The notes under the pieces: generated by a model
What the model saw: the letters and a program-made list of their open reading frames with translations, nothing else
Database searches by the model: none
What the model was told of the DNA's origin: nothing
DNA from: Novipirellula herctigrandis
GTDB lineage: Bacteria > Planctomycetota > Planctomycetia > Pirellulales > Pirellulaceae
Direction of reading: 5' to 3'
Length of the DNA stretch: 64,000 nt
NCBI GenBank assembly: GCA_007859835.1
Contig: SJPJ01000001.1
Span: 2,525,191-2,589,190, forward strand
Made by a program: the position numbers and the translations under genes
In this document: positions 56,517-64,000 of the stretch, one piece after another
Position numbering within the stretch: position 1 is the first letter of the stretch
Layout of the letters: each line of letters begins with the position of its first letter

Positions 56517-57620
56517 ATGAACAAATACAAATCCGTTTTCCTGGTATTGATGCTTCTTTTTCTACCCCTCATCATCTGTGCTGTCGGTGAAAAAAATGCT
56601 TACGCTCAAACTGCGTTTCCCACTCTGCCGCCGGTACTTCTTCAAATGATCCGCGATGACACAGTTCATCAGGATTTAGGAATCAGCGAATCGCAAATTC
56701 AAGAAATCCGTGGTGTCTTGGTCGACGTCGATGGACCGTGGTTCCGCGCTCGAATCCAACCGGCGAAAGAACAGCAGGAGATCATCAACGCGATGACGAC
56801 CCAGTTGCAGACCCGGTTGAAAACGATATTGACCCCCGAGCAACAAACTCGGCTGACGCAATTGCAACGACAAGCACTTGGATCGCGAATGGTTCTACGA
56901 AACGATCTGCGAGATACGCTTGAAATTTCGGATAGCCAACTAACCGAATTCGTGGAAAGCTTCAAGGAAACGGACAAGCGATCCAATGAGCTCCAACAAT
57001 CGCTCAGTAAAGGCGAATTGACGGCGGACGAGGTACAAAAAGAACTCGGCGAATTGCAGGCGAACGAACGCCAGTCGTTTGTCGACGTACTGACGACCAA
57101 ACAGCGCTCTAGTATCGGAGCATTAACAGGAAAACCGTTTTCATTTGCTTCCGTTCAACGAACCTATCCACTTGCACCCGAGCTAGTCGATGACGGAGTG
57201 ACGTGGATTCAGGGTACACCGGTAAAGCTAGCCGATTTGAGAGGCAAAGTCGTTGCCTTGCATTTCTATGCGTTTCAGTGCATCAATTGCCGACGCAATT
57301 TGCCGCACTATTCAGCTTGGCATACCGATTACGCCGACAAAGGTTTGGTCGTCATTGGAATCCAACGTCCGGAAACCTCCACCGAACGAGACATCAGCGC
57401 CGTGCGTGCAGCGGCGAAAAAGGAAGGCATCGAGTATCCCGTTTTAATGGACTTAGAGTCGTCCAATTGGGATGCGTGGGGCAATACGATGTGGCCAACC
57501 GTCTATTTGATCGACAAAAAAGGATTCATCCGCCGATGGTGGCAAGGCGAAATGAATTGGCAAGGAACCGAAGGAGAAAAGGACATGCGGCAATCGGTTG
57601 AACAGTTACTCGGCTCGTAA
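56517..57620 (+). CDS. Secreted thioredoxin-fold (TlpA/AhpC-TSA-type) protein
   Basis: A 367-aa protein. The signal peptide MNKYKSVFLVLMLLFLPLII is cleaved near 'NAYAQT'. Residues 40-200 form a Spy/CpxP-like helical part with repeated 'LTPEQQTRLTQLQ' and 'LEISDSQLTEF' motifs. The C-terminal 160 residues are a redoxin domain: TPVKLADLRGKVVALHFYAF, active site CINCRRN (C-x2-C) near 256, DLESSNWDAWGN and WPTVYLIDKKGF with the cis-Pro. It is likely an exported thiol-disulfide reductase. The start ATG 56517 matches the signal peptide. The combination of a periplasmic-chaperone-like domain with thioredoxin is frequent in planctomycetes. Confidence 0.87.
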   Translation: MNKYKSVFLVLMLLFLPLIICAVGEKNAYAQTAFPTLPPVLLQMIRDDTVHQDLGISESQIQEIRGVLVDVDGPWFRARIQPAKEQQEIINAMTTQLQTRLKTILTPEQQTRLTQLQRQALGSRMVLRNDLRDTLEISDSQLTEFVESFKETDKRSNELQQSLSKGELTADEVQKELGELQANERQSFVDVLTTKQRSSIGALTGKPFSFASVQRTYPLAPELVDDGVTWIQGTPVKLADLRGKVVALHFYAFQCINCRRNLPHYSAWHTDYADKGLVVIGIQRPETSTERDISAVRAAAKKEGIEYPVLMDLESSNWDAWGNTMWPTVYLIDKKGFIRRWWQGEMNWQGTEGEKDMRQSVEQLLGS

Positions 57621-57791
57621 ACGCAGCATTGTTAAAACGTTTATGCTGGTCGTAAGCCTCGACGAATCGATCGCCCAGGTCGGAAAATCGCAATTCGATC
57701 CCCGGCTTTCGAAGCCTCCTAGAAACCGAGTACACTTACACATCCCTTGATTCTGGTAAGCCCGTTTCGCTTTGGAGTTCCCTTCGCACCG

Positions 57792-58763
57792 ATGTCTACC
57801 CATTTTGATCGTCTGCAAAACAGCCTCTGCCTGGTCACCGGCGGTGCAGGATTTATCGGATCCCACCTAGTCGATGCGCTCCGAAATGCGGGGGCGACGG
57901 TTCGTGTCCTCGATAATTTTAGCACGGGATTTGAACACAACCTTGCCCATACAACCTCGGACAAAAAGATTGAAGTGATACGCGGCGATGCGTCCAACGC
58001 CAAAGATGTCAAAAAGGCGATGCAGGACGTCGACTACGTTTTCCATCACGCTGCAATGGCGAGTGTGCCGCGAAGTATGCGGGAACCAGCTCTTTGCCAT
58101 GCCTGGTGCACAACGAGCACTGTCGAATTGTTACAAGCGGCTGCGTCGGGTGGTGCCAAACGTTTTGTGTTAGCCTCGACCAGTGCCGCGTACGGCGATT
58201 CACCCTTCGTTTCCAAACGAGAAAGCGATCCAACATCCCCTCTTTCGCCATACGCCGCAGCGAAGCTTGCCGCCGAAGCCTATTGCCAATCATTCAACCA
58301 TAGCTTTGACATCGAAACGGTCGTATTGAGGTACTTCAATGTCTTTGGGCCCCGGCAAGATCCCCAGAGTGAATACAGTGCGGTGATCCCTCGGTTCGTT
58401 GCCAAGATTCTATCGAGCGAACAGCCGATCATTTATGGAGATGGCGAGCAGTCACGGGATTTTGTCTTTGTCGGCGATGTGGCCAAAGCAAATTTGTTGG
58501 CTGCGACCACGCCAGGTGCCCAAGGAGGAACATTCAACATCGGGCGAGGAGAACGAACTTCGCTGTTGACGCTCCTTTCGCTGCTTCGTTCGATCCTAGG
58601 CCAAGGCATCGATCCGATTCATGAACCGGCACGAGTCGGCGACGTGCGAGATTCACTAGCGGATATTAACGTGGCAAGAACGCGGCTAGGGTTCGAACCT
58701 GATGTGAGTATCGAAGAGGGCTTGCGGCAGAGCGTCGATTATTACCGCAGCATCGTTGAGTAA
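57792..58763 (+). CDS. NAD-dependent sugar-nucleotide epimerase/dehydratase
   Basis: A 323-aa extended short-chain dehydrogenase. It has the NAD-binding motif VTGGAGFIGSHL near residue 15, DNFSTG after the second strand, the HAAMASVPRS segment and SPYAAAKLAAE with the catalytic Tyr-x3-Lys. FNVFGPRQDP and RDFVFVGDVA are typical of UDP-glucose/UDP-GlcNAc 4-epimerases (GalE/WbpP group). It acts in surface-polysaccharide precursor synthesis. ATG 57792 is chosen because the upstream extension to TTG 57747 is atypical for the family. No linked glycosyltransferase is seen. Confidence 0.92.
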   Translation: MSTHFDRLQNSLCLVTGGAGFIGSHLVDALRNAGATVRVLDNFSTGFEHNLAHTTSDKKIEVIRGDASNAKDVKKAMQDVDYVFHHAAMASVPRSMREPALCHAWCTTSTVELLQAAASGGAKRFVLASTSAAYGDSPFVSKRESDPTSPLSPYAAAKLAAEAYCQSFNHSFDIETVVLRYFNVFGPRQDPQSEYSAVIPRFVAKILSSEQPIIYGDGEQSRDFVFVGDVAKANLLAATTPGAQGGTFNIGRGERTSLLTLLSLLRSILGQGIDPIHEPARVGDVRDSLADINVARTRLGFEPDVSIEEGLRQSVDYYRSIVE

Positions 58764-58818
58764 GACATCGGTCCCGGTTTATTTCGTCGCCCTTCGCAGA
58801 ACGACAGACAACACGGCA

Positions 58819-59874
58819 TCACGAACTCGATTGAACAGCGGCCCCTTGGCAACTGGATCCGGAACCTGCGGTGCAGCCATAACAATGGCGCCCCGTCGCA
58901 ATGCTTCGCTGCGCTAACTTTTCGATGTCGAAATCAAAAATCGTTTGCGCTGCGCTCGGTTCAACCCCCAACTTAAGCATTTGGTTGAAGTCGCAATCAA
59001 ATAATCGCCCTTGCCAATCAACCGACACCATTGTGTGACACATCGCATGGTCAGCCGCGATCGGATTGAAAGCTTCGACTAACGTTTCCATGTAAGTGTC
59101 ATAACTCCCCAAGCGGAGCAACTCATCAAGAAACCGGCTGATCGGTAAATTCGCGATCGTAAATAACTGAGAAAACTCGACCCCATAACGTTTTTTCAAT
59201 TCGGTGCGGTAGGTGGCCTCGAGTTCATCTTGCGAAGGCGGTAGTGAAGCACCGACGGGGTTGTAAACCAACGTCAGCAATCGAGAAGAGTTTGGCTTGC
59301 CAAAACCGAGCTGATTCAACCGCTTCAATGCGGCGATCGAACGGGTGAACACGCCGTCGCCCCGTTGGGCATCGCAGTTTTCTTCCAAGTAGCAGGGCAA
59401 CGAGGCGACAATTTCGACCTCGTTCTCAGCGAGAAATTCGGGCAAATCCGTAAACCCTTTGGCCATCAGTATCGTCAAATTACAACGATCAATTACGCGC
59501 CGACCGAGCAACCGAGCTTGTTCGACCAAAAATCGAAAATTCGGATTCATCTCAGGAGCGCCACCGGTAATATCGAGTAACGGGATATCGTTTTTTTTCA
59601 GCACATCGATGATCGCTTCGGCGGTTTCACGCGACATGCTTTCGCGACGATCAGGCCCCGCATCAACATGACAATGCGTACAAGTTTGGTTGCAGACCTT
59701 ACCTACGTTGATTTGCATCACTTCGATGCCCCTCGCAACGAATGCATTGCGGTCGTGCTGGAGAAGCGAATCACCAAACGTTTTCAGTGCAGCGGATCTT
59801 TCGCCTTCTAGCACTTCGCGTTGGCGAGCGGGTTGCGAGAGAGAGCTTCCTTGACGTAGTAGGCTTAACTGCAT
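58819..59874 (-). CDS. arsS: ArsS-like radical SAM enzyme (arsenosugar biosynthesis)
   Basis: A 351-aa radical SAM protein. The [4Fe-4S] motif CNQTCTHC lies near residue 62, then HVDAGP, LLDITGGAPEMNP, and VASLPCYLEENCDAQRG. The C-terminal HCYGCTAGSGSSCQG is a second cysteine-rich motif typical of ArsS, which makes the C-S/As-linked ribose step in arsenosugar pathways. The motifs match the family well, and the name is by resemblance. A Cys stands where some homologues carry selenocysteine. It ends in TGA 58819, and no SECIS-like element was looked for. No arsM gene is in the window. The downstream 55 bp are empty. Confidence 0.82.
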   Translation of the reverse strand: MQLSLLRQGSSLSQPARQREVLEGERSAALKTFGDSLLQHDRNAFVARGIEVMQINVGKVCNQTCTHCHVDAGPDRRESMSRETAEAIIDVLKKNDIPLLDITGGAPEMNPNFRFLVEQARLLGRRVIDRCNLTILMAKGFTDLPEFLAENEVEIVASLPCYLEENCDAQRGDGVFTRSIAALKRLNQLGFGKPNSSRLLTLVYNPVGASLPPSQDELEATYRTELKKRYGVEFSQLFTIANLPISRFLDELLRLGSYDTYMETLVEAFNPIAADHAMCHTMVSVDWQGRLFDCDFNQMLKLGVEPSAAQTIFDFDIEKLAQRSIATGRHCYGCTAGSGSSCQGAAVQSSS

Positions 59875-59906
59875 TTAAAATCCGTAAGGTTTGAGTGCGC
59901 CCGGTT

Positions 59907-61724
59907 CTAAGTAAATTGCCCGTGCATCATCCAAGTGGCATGTGCGTCCGCAGTCTTTGTTGTAGCGATATCTCGGTAGATCCACCACCATCGGCCATTG
60001 GCGGTTTCGACACGGTAGTAGTCTCGCCGAATCGACGGCCCCTTCCACCATCCGGTTTCAATCCGCTCAGGACCCCACACTGCCACGATCCGAAAGGTTT
60101 GGTTACGAAATCGAACGACCGAGGGTACGTCGCCGGATTGAGCCGACGGAGGAGCCAAGGAAGTCAACAAAAGCGGGTTCGCAAAAATAGTTAAAGGCCG
60201 CCGCATTGCATCATCGCGAGATGGCAATGTGTTTATCGTCATCGATTCATTTCGATCATCGGTTGCCTCTTTTTTATTTTGATGGCGGAAACCCTTTTGG
60301 TTTGGGCGTGTCCTGCTGCGACTTTTCGATTTCCCACCTATTGATGTGGAACCTATCGCAGAAAATCCCGTCATAGGGTAAACCGAATAGGCGTTTTCGG
60401 GGAGCGAATCGGTTTCGCTTTCCACACTCAAAACTGCGTCACGTCCCAACCGTCCACTGAGTGAATCCACCAACCGTGAAACTGACGATCCGCCGAAGGA
60501 ATGCGAAGAGCACACGTGATCGTTGGCGTCGTCAAACAATCCGCTCTGAACACTTCGAAGTGGTGAAGTCAAAGGAATTGATAACATCAACGTGACAACA
60601 TTGGATGGGATACGGAAGTTTTCGAATCGGGATGACAACAACGAAAGAAGGTGTTTCGTATCTTGGCTCGGTGCGAACAATCCAATCACGATATTTAACG
60701 GCGGGTGGGCCGCAAGGCCCAGGCGACATAGCAGACTTAATGCCCCATGTTTGCGTGTCGCCAATCCCGCCCCTATTTCCTCCATCATCCACTCGATCCG
60801 ATGAAGCAAGATCTCGCGATCATCGGTGGGATACTCAAGTTCATGTGAACAACAAATTTCGGGTTCATCGTGATGAACATTGATCGGCTCGTCGATCTCG
60901 TCCATCGCTTGGCTAATTCGCGTGACAACGTTTTTCCCCAAGCGTGTTGCCAAACCGCCACGAGGTAAGCGAAGCAATTGATCGACACGCTCGATTCCCA
61001 ATCGATCAAGCGTTGCCACCGTTGCTAGATCAAGCCTCAGCGATTCAACCGGAAGTGGCCCTAGTGAAGTAGCCGGATCATCAACAACTTCGATTGCGGC
61101 AGCGCCAAAGTGAGCCATTGCCCATGCAGCCGACACACTCGGTGCGATCGCAATGCGAGCGTGCAGTGAAGCATCCGAAAGAAATTTTGAGGTCGCTTCG
61201 AGCAATCCCTGTTCGCCACCAAACAAATGCTCTACACCCGAAACATCACACAGTAACGATTCGGGTTGATGACGAGGGAAACCGGCCCATGGATATTTTT
61301 CGAGCGGTTCGATCGCAACCAATGGTGCGATATGGCTTTGTAGTTTTGCGGCAAGTGCAACCAGATCTTGATAGTCGACGTACGGATCATGCGGCAAGAC
61401 ATTCAGTTGCGGCCCTATTTCTTCATCAGCATGTTGTTCGTCAACTTGCTGACTTCGATGTTGGATCAATTGATTCGCTTGGATCAGTGGCATCCCGATT
61501 CGGATGCCCATCATCGATGCATGACGACAGCATGCGATCACCGTTCGTCCGCGACGTGAATCATCAGCCCACAGAACCGTGAACGAACTTGGCTTGTGCT
61601 CGTTTTGGCTATGCCCGTTTTTGGTTGCCAGTGCCCGCTCGCTTGGCTCTCGCAGCGACAAACTTTGGATGGGCCAATTGGGAAGCCAGATGCACAGCAG
61701 CCGTTTCATGTTGATTCTCGCCAT
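59907..61724 (-). CDS. imuB: ImuB-like Y-family DNA polymerase homologue
   Basis: A 605-aa protein. LLCIWLPNWPIQ near the start and the Y-family palm/finger order (ADDSRRGRTVIACC, CRHASMMGIRIGMPL, LLCDVSGVEHLFGG, ARIAIAPSVSAAWAMAHFG, LDRLGIERVDQLLRLPRG) identify ImuB. In this family the catalytic carboxylates are absent, and the protein works with DnaE2 in damage-induced mutagenesis. A Ser/Asn-rich C-terminal part (about 470-530) is probably disordered, followed by a conserved closing domain. ATG 61724 or 61709 would start it, both overlapping the ImuA-like gene by about 100 bp in another frame. The third component (dnaE2/imuC) is not in the window. Confidence 0.85.
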   Translation of the reverse strand: MARINMKRLLCIWLPNWPIQSLSLREPSERALATKNGHSQNEHKPSSFTVLWADDSRRGRTVIACCRHASMMGIRIGMPLIQANQLIQHRSQQVDEQHADEEIGPQLNVLPHDPYVDYQDLVALAAKLQSHIAPLVAIEPLEKYPWAGFPRHQPESLLCDVSGVEHLFGGEQGLLEATSKFLSDASLHARIAIAPSVSAAWAMAHFGAAAIEVVDDPATSLGPLPVESLRLDLATVATLDRLGIERVDQLLRLPRGGLATRLGKNVVTRISQAMDEIDEPINVHHDEPEICCSHELEYPTDDREILLHRIEWMMEEIGAGLATRKHGALSLLCRLGLAAHPPLNIVIGLFAPSQDTKHLLSLLSSRFENFRIPSNVVTLMLSIPLTSPLRSVQSGLFDDANDHVCSSHSFGGSSVSRLVDSLSGRLGRDAVLSVESETDSLPENAYSVYPMTGFSAIGSTSIGGKSKSRSRTRPNQKGFRHQNKKEATDDRNESMTINTLPSRDDAMRRPLTIFANPLLLTSLAPPSAQSGDVPSVVRFRNQTFRIVAVWGPERIETGWWKGPSIRRDYYRVETANGRWWWIYRDIATTKTADAHATWMMHGQFT

Positions 61725-62778
61725 GTTGATTCTGGCTCTGTTGGTTTTTGGACGGAACCATTACTTCGAGTAGCCGAGCTTGAGCATCGATTTGCAACCA
61801 AACGCTATGCCGCCGCTGAGCATGACCATCACCATGACCATCACCATGACCATCACCATGACCATCACCATGACCATCACCATGACCACTCGCACCGCGA
61901 CCACGATCGAGGGTGACTCGCATTGGTGAGTTGGCATAATCGAAATGGCCCGCTGAGTGTACGGAGTTTTCCAAGCGCCGACCTGCCACCCGTTGAACCC
62001 GCAAGCGAACATCCGCAAAACTGGCTTGGCCACGTACTTCGCTCGGACGCACCAACAAGCCCGTCGTCCGCCCTGCTTCGGCCGCCAATTGAAAACGTCT
62101 GGCGTCACGATCATCAAGCCGCCTATCGACCATTGACCAAACAGCCGCGACCGCTTCGCAACGCAACGCTTGGTCGATCGCCCATACCATATCGCGATGC
62201 GATTTCGGGCGAACCAAAATCATCCGCTCGCAAGGAATCCCCAACGCCACCGCAGCGGGTGGGTAAAAGGAATGATTCGAGTCGACGATCACGACGGGAC
62301 CAGCTGGTTGATGAAGCCGCAAACAATTCGCGGCCACCACGATCGACAAGGCGGCTGCGCCATAACCGCCGGAATCGGCAATCCATTCCGTTACCGCGTC
62401 GGCGCGAAGGCCTCCTTGCAACAATTTTTGGTCGATAGCGTCACAGCCGGTCGAGAGTGATTTTTTGACCGTTGATTCCGATCCGGTGACACATTTCGCC
62501 TTGACCCGCAATTGTCGCAGCATTGCTTCACGATCGGGCAGTTGATCCAGCGGTTGATTCGATTCGGGCGTTGAATTCGTATCGCATGATTCGCAGGGCG
62601 ACACAGCGGCTTGCTGCACAGACACAGCGGCTTGCTGCACAGACACAGCGGTTTGCTGCACAGACACAGCCGACCCGACCGATCTTAGCGTCGCGGGCCG
62701 CTTTGGTTTTACGGGGACCGCTACTTCTGCAACCGGTACAGCAACTTCCATGAATCCAAATGTTTGCTGGACGGTCAC
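61609..62778 (-). CDS. imuA: ImuA-like RecA-fold protein with internal repeats
   Basis: A 389-aa divergent RecA-fold protein: KSLSTGCDAIDQKLLQGGLR, ADSGGYGAAAL in place of a canonical Walker A (no GKT/GKS), PVVIVDSNHSFYPPAAVALG and VVAAVWSMVDRR-like segments, as in ImuA. N-terminal residues 38-65 consist of 7-aa repeats (VSVQQAA) from 21-bp DNA repeats. Near 285-310 a Gly-His-Gly-Asp run comes from 12-bp repeats. GTG 62778 gives this length; ATG 62751 is possible. The 3' end overlaps imuB by about 116 bp. It is presumed to partner ImuB in translesion synthesis. No SOS-type operator was recognised. Confidence 0.78.
   Translation of the reverse strand: MTVQQTFGFMEVAVPVAEVAVPVKPKRPATLRSVGSAVSVQQTAVSVQQAAVSVQQAAVSPCESCDTNSTPESNQPLDQLPDREAMLRQLRVKAKCVTGSESTVKKSLSTGCDAIDQKLLQGGLRADAVTEWIADSGGYGAAALSIVVAANCLRLHQPAGPVVIVDSNHSFYPPAAVALGIPCERMILVRPKSHRDMVWAIDQALRCEAVAAVWSMVDRRLDDRDARRFQLAAEAGRTTGLLVRPSEVRGQASFADVRLRVQRVAGRRLENSVHSAGHFDYANSPMRVTLDRGRGASGHGDGHGDGHGDGHGDGHGDGHAQRRHSVWLQIDAQARLLEVMVPSKNQQSQNQHGENQHETAAVHLASQLAHPKFVAARAKRAGTGNQKRA
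61821..61892. repeat. 12-bp tandem repeat (CATGACCATCAC) inside imuA
   Basis: Five exact copies plus one degenerate copy. On the coding (minus) strand each unit reads Gly-His-Gly-Asp. As a whole-codon microsatellite it keeps the frame when copies are gained or lost. Confidence 0.9.
62600..62671. repeat. 21-bp tandem repeat inside imuA
   Basis: Three copies of GACACAGCGGCTTGCTGCAC(A), the third with one C-to-T change, plus nine bases of a fourth. Encodes a seven-residue Val-Ser-Val-Gln-Gln-Ala-Ala unit. Confidence 0.9.
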
Positions 62779-62961
62779 GTTTAAGATATCCCTCGACTAC
62801 AATAAAACCCTGCTGCTAAGGATCGTTTTCGGCGGTCAGCCAAGCGGACCATGAGCCAGAAACCGACGCAGCAAAAACGAATGCCTCCAATCCATGCTAT
62901 CATTTGCTAGCAAAGGTGGGTAGCATCTTTTTCAGCAAATGAATTCAGTGAGAATGAACGG

Positions 62962-63294
62962 ATGATGCAAAAAATACGTTGGTTTCTGTTGGTTTTGGGC
63001 GTCACCGTGGCGTTGGTGACTGCCCTTTGGAACAACGGCCCGGTAACAATCAACTTTCCGTTTTTTCATCGCGAACTTCCTCTTTCGCTGCTGATTTTGA
63101 CATCGGTTGCCTGTGGTTTTCTGCTCGGCGCGATGACGACCTACTCGATGTTGCGGTCACACAAAAAAGCCACCCCAAAGCTGAAAAAGCCATCGAAAAG
63201 CAGCGAAAAAGAGGCCGCCACCCCACCTCCCGATCTGACCAAGGAAGATACGACCAAGGAATTCGCGTCCGACCAACCCGCTGCGAAACCGTAA
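62962..63294 (+). CDS. LapA-domain (DUF1049-type) small membrane protein
   Basis: A 110-aa protein with two transmembrane helices (WFLLVLGVTVALVTALWN and LLILTSVACGFLLGAMTT). They are separated by the short loop VTINFPFFHRELPLSL, the pattern of LapA/LPS-assembly proteins. A Lys/Pro-rich cytoplasmic tail follows. ATG 62962 (ATG 62965 alternative) is used. It ends next to the convergent repeat protein at 63296. In other bacteria LapA helps control lipopolysaccharide assembly; here the role is by family only. Confidence 0.8.
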   Translation: MMQKIRWFLLVLGVTVALVTALWNNGPVTINFPFFHRELPLSLLILTSVACGFLLGAMTTYSMLRSHKKATPKLKKPSKSSEKEAATPPPDLTKEDTTKEFASDQPAAKP

Positions 63295-63295
63295 G

Positions 63296-63610
63296 CTACT
63301 TGGCCCGGCGTTGCCCCTGAACGGCCCGGCGTTGCCCCTGAGCGGCCCGGCGTTGGGCGACCATGTCGTAACGCATCAACACCAAACGAGCCAAATCACC
63401 CATATGATTAAGTCCTTGCGGAGGCTCTTCGACCCGTGGGGTTGGCATTACCGCCGATGTCGCAGCAGCTGATGTCGCAGCAGCCGATGTCGCAGCAGCC
63501 GATGTCGCAGCAACTGGCGTTCGTCCGCTGGCGGGAACGATACCGGTGGTGAAAGAAACCGCCGGGGAAGTGACCGAAACCGGTGAGTCGAAAAGCATCA
63601 ATTGGGTCAT
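63296..63610 (-). CDS. Small repeat-rich protein of unknown function
   Basis: About 104 aa. MTQLMLFDSPVSVTSPAV opens the protein (ATG 63610). The middle has four copies of Ala-Ala-Thr-Ser-Ala coming from 15-bp repeats. A conserved-looking helix (NHMGDLARLVLMRYDMVAQ) follows, and the C-terminal tail has QGQRRA repeats from 21-bp units. No fold recognised. The helix is likely the functional part and the repeats are spacers that vary. It has been reported in no family I know. Confidence 0.55.
   Translation of the reverse strand: MTQLMLFDSPVSVTSPAVSFTTGIVPASGRTPVAATSAAATSAAATSAAATSAVMPTPRVEEPPQGLNHMGDLARLVLMRYDMVAQRRAAQGQRRAVQGQRRAK
63302..63359. repeat. 21-bp tandem repeats in 3' part of small gene
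   Basis: GGCCCGGCGTTGCCCCTGAAC and GGCCCGGCGTTGCCCCTGAGC, then a partial third unit. Confidence 0.9.
63456..63515. repeat. 15-bp tandem repeat in small gene
   Basis: Four copies of GATGTCGCAGCAGCC with single-base changes, all in frame. Confidence 0.9.
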
Positions 63611-63880
63611 CGAACTTGATTCCGTAGGAGAGGGATGGGAACGAAAAGAATCGTGTGAAATGATTTGGGAAACCAAAACATTGCCGAGTGATCAATCACT
63701 CAGGTACGATCATTGTTCGCGACCCCTGTGACACGTCTGGTCACACGGAAAATAGAAAACAAGAATTTTTGGGAAAAAGCTTTTTGGGGTGATGCCTGCT
63801 TGATGCATTGATACACCAGAAAAAGGGCGACGAAAGTTAGATTCCCCAAAAGGCTGGCGGCACGATTGACCCAAATAAAA
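63611..63880. other. Gene-free stretch before the terminator
   Basis: Upstream of the small repeat protein. A 64-codon minus-strand frame (63700-63894) runs into the terminator and is not supported. The promoter of the small repeat gene should lie here. Nothing else seen. Confidence 0.4.
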
Positions 63881-63916
63881 AAGGGAACAAGCATTTAGCT
63901 TGTTCCCTTCATTTTT
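63881..63916. terminator. Bidirectional rho-independent terminator
   Basis: Perfect 12-bp stem AAGGGAACAAGC / GCTTGTTCCCTT with loop ATTTA, T runs on both sides (CATTTTTTATTTTT to the right, and AATAAAAAA to the left on the plus strand). It serves the gene entering from the right on the minus strand. Confidence 0.9.
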
Positions 63917-63967
63917 TATTTTTCAATTTTCGACCGTTTAGGCCGATTCGGACTAAGTCGTTCGGGC

Positions 63968-64000
63968 TTAGTAGCGATCGCCACCGCGACCGCCGCCGCC
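63968..64000 (-). CDS. C-terminal end of glycine-rich, probably RNA-binding, protein
   Basis: Only ten codons plus stop are present: GGGGRGGDRY. A Gly/Arg-rich tail ending in DRY followed at once by a strong terminator is typical of the small RRM (RNP-1) RNA-binding proteins common in planctomycetes and cyanobacteria. The identity rests on the tail alone. Confidence 0.55.
   Translation of the reverse strand, partial: GGGGRGGDRY

Noticed and set aside
57631..57655. Hairpin CAGCAT...ATGCTG after the thioredoxin-fold gene
   Set aside because: Stem of six with a long loop and no T tract; not a convincing terminator.
61821..61892. CRISPR-like array
   Set aside because: Units are 12 bp with no spacers; it is a coding microsatellite. 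No CRISPR array or cas gene seen anywhere in the window.
61596..61916. His-rich plus-strand frame (HHDHHHDH repeats)
   Set aside because: The 12-bp repeat is open in several frames; the ImuA-like protein on the minus strand explains it.
63700..63894. 64-codon hydrophobic minus-strand frame
   Set aside because: Starts inside the terminator hairpin and has no ribosome-binding site.

Overview
The window reads as chromosome of a Pirellulaceae-type planctomycete (Rhodopirellula and relatives). The basis is the flanking backbone: a squalene-cyclase-fold repeat protein with a proline-rich N-terminus, a MotA/TolQ protein paired with a membrane GTPase, ParA, an ArsS-type radical SAM enzyme, a divergent ImuA/ImuB pair, and moderately GC-rich genes with frequent TTG/GTG starts. 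The genus assignment is inference.

About 70% of the window (1 to about 46,200) is one large accessory island. Its left edge (1-3189, minus strand) is a mobility module: a serine recombinase coupled by ATGA overlaps to two ParB/RepB-like genes, and a winged-helix regulator. An array of phased CGTTTGAT sites lies in front of the recombinase. The left defence wing (20907 back to 3455, minus) holds a 50-aa zinc ribbon, a caspase-fold peptidase, a STY4851-like large protein, an SNF2 helicase, a 2143-aa DEAH/DUF1998 helicase, a NERD-SF1 helicase and an unknown protein. At the centre sits an RtcR-like activator (CARF-like sensor, AAA+ with GAFTGA, Fis HTH). The right wing (22942 to 44462, plus) starts with type I hsdR-hsdM-hsdS. 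It continues with a remarkable 1834-aa fusion of a second methylase and specificity module to two STAND/AAA NTPase modules, and a further NTPase ending in a HEPN-like R-x4-H motif. Then comes a tightly overlapping membrane/GTPase block: DUF2868-like protein, DUF3482 GTPase, HExxH metallopeptidase, TolQ/ExbB-like channel, ExbD-like protein, small membrane protein, membrane GTPase, and a coiled-coil membrane protein.

The most interesting inference is regulatory. Sequences close to the sigma-54 -24/-12 consensus sit in front of both wings, on either side of the CARF/sigma-54 activator. One RNA- or nucleotide-sensing switch may therefore turn on two complex defence operons at once. The right wing combines type I DNA recognition, STAND switches, a HEPN-like candidate effector and a proton-channel/GTPase membrane module, and it does not match any named system I know (it is not Zorya, BREX, DISARM or Druantia as usually defined).

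The right edge of the island (44509-46195) is decaying: a frameshifted DUF5655-type gene and a multiply frameshifted serine-recombinase relic. An initiator tRNA-Met with its own promoter and terminator follows. From 47055 on the window is backbone: exonuclease/phosphatase-fold protein, squalene-cyclase-fold protein, purE-purK, GTPase with MotA/TolQ, ParA, thioredoxin-fold protein, sugar-nucleotide epimerase, ArsS-like enzyme, ImuB/ImuA, LapA-domain protein, a repeat-rich small protein, and the 3' end of a glycine-rich (probably RNA-binding) protein.
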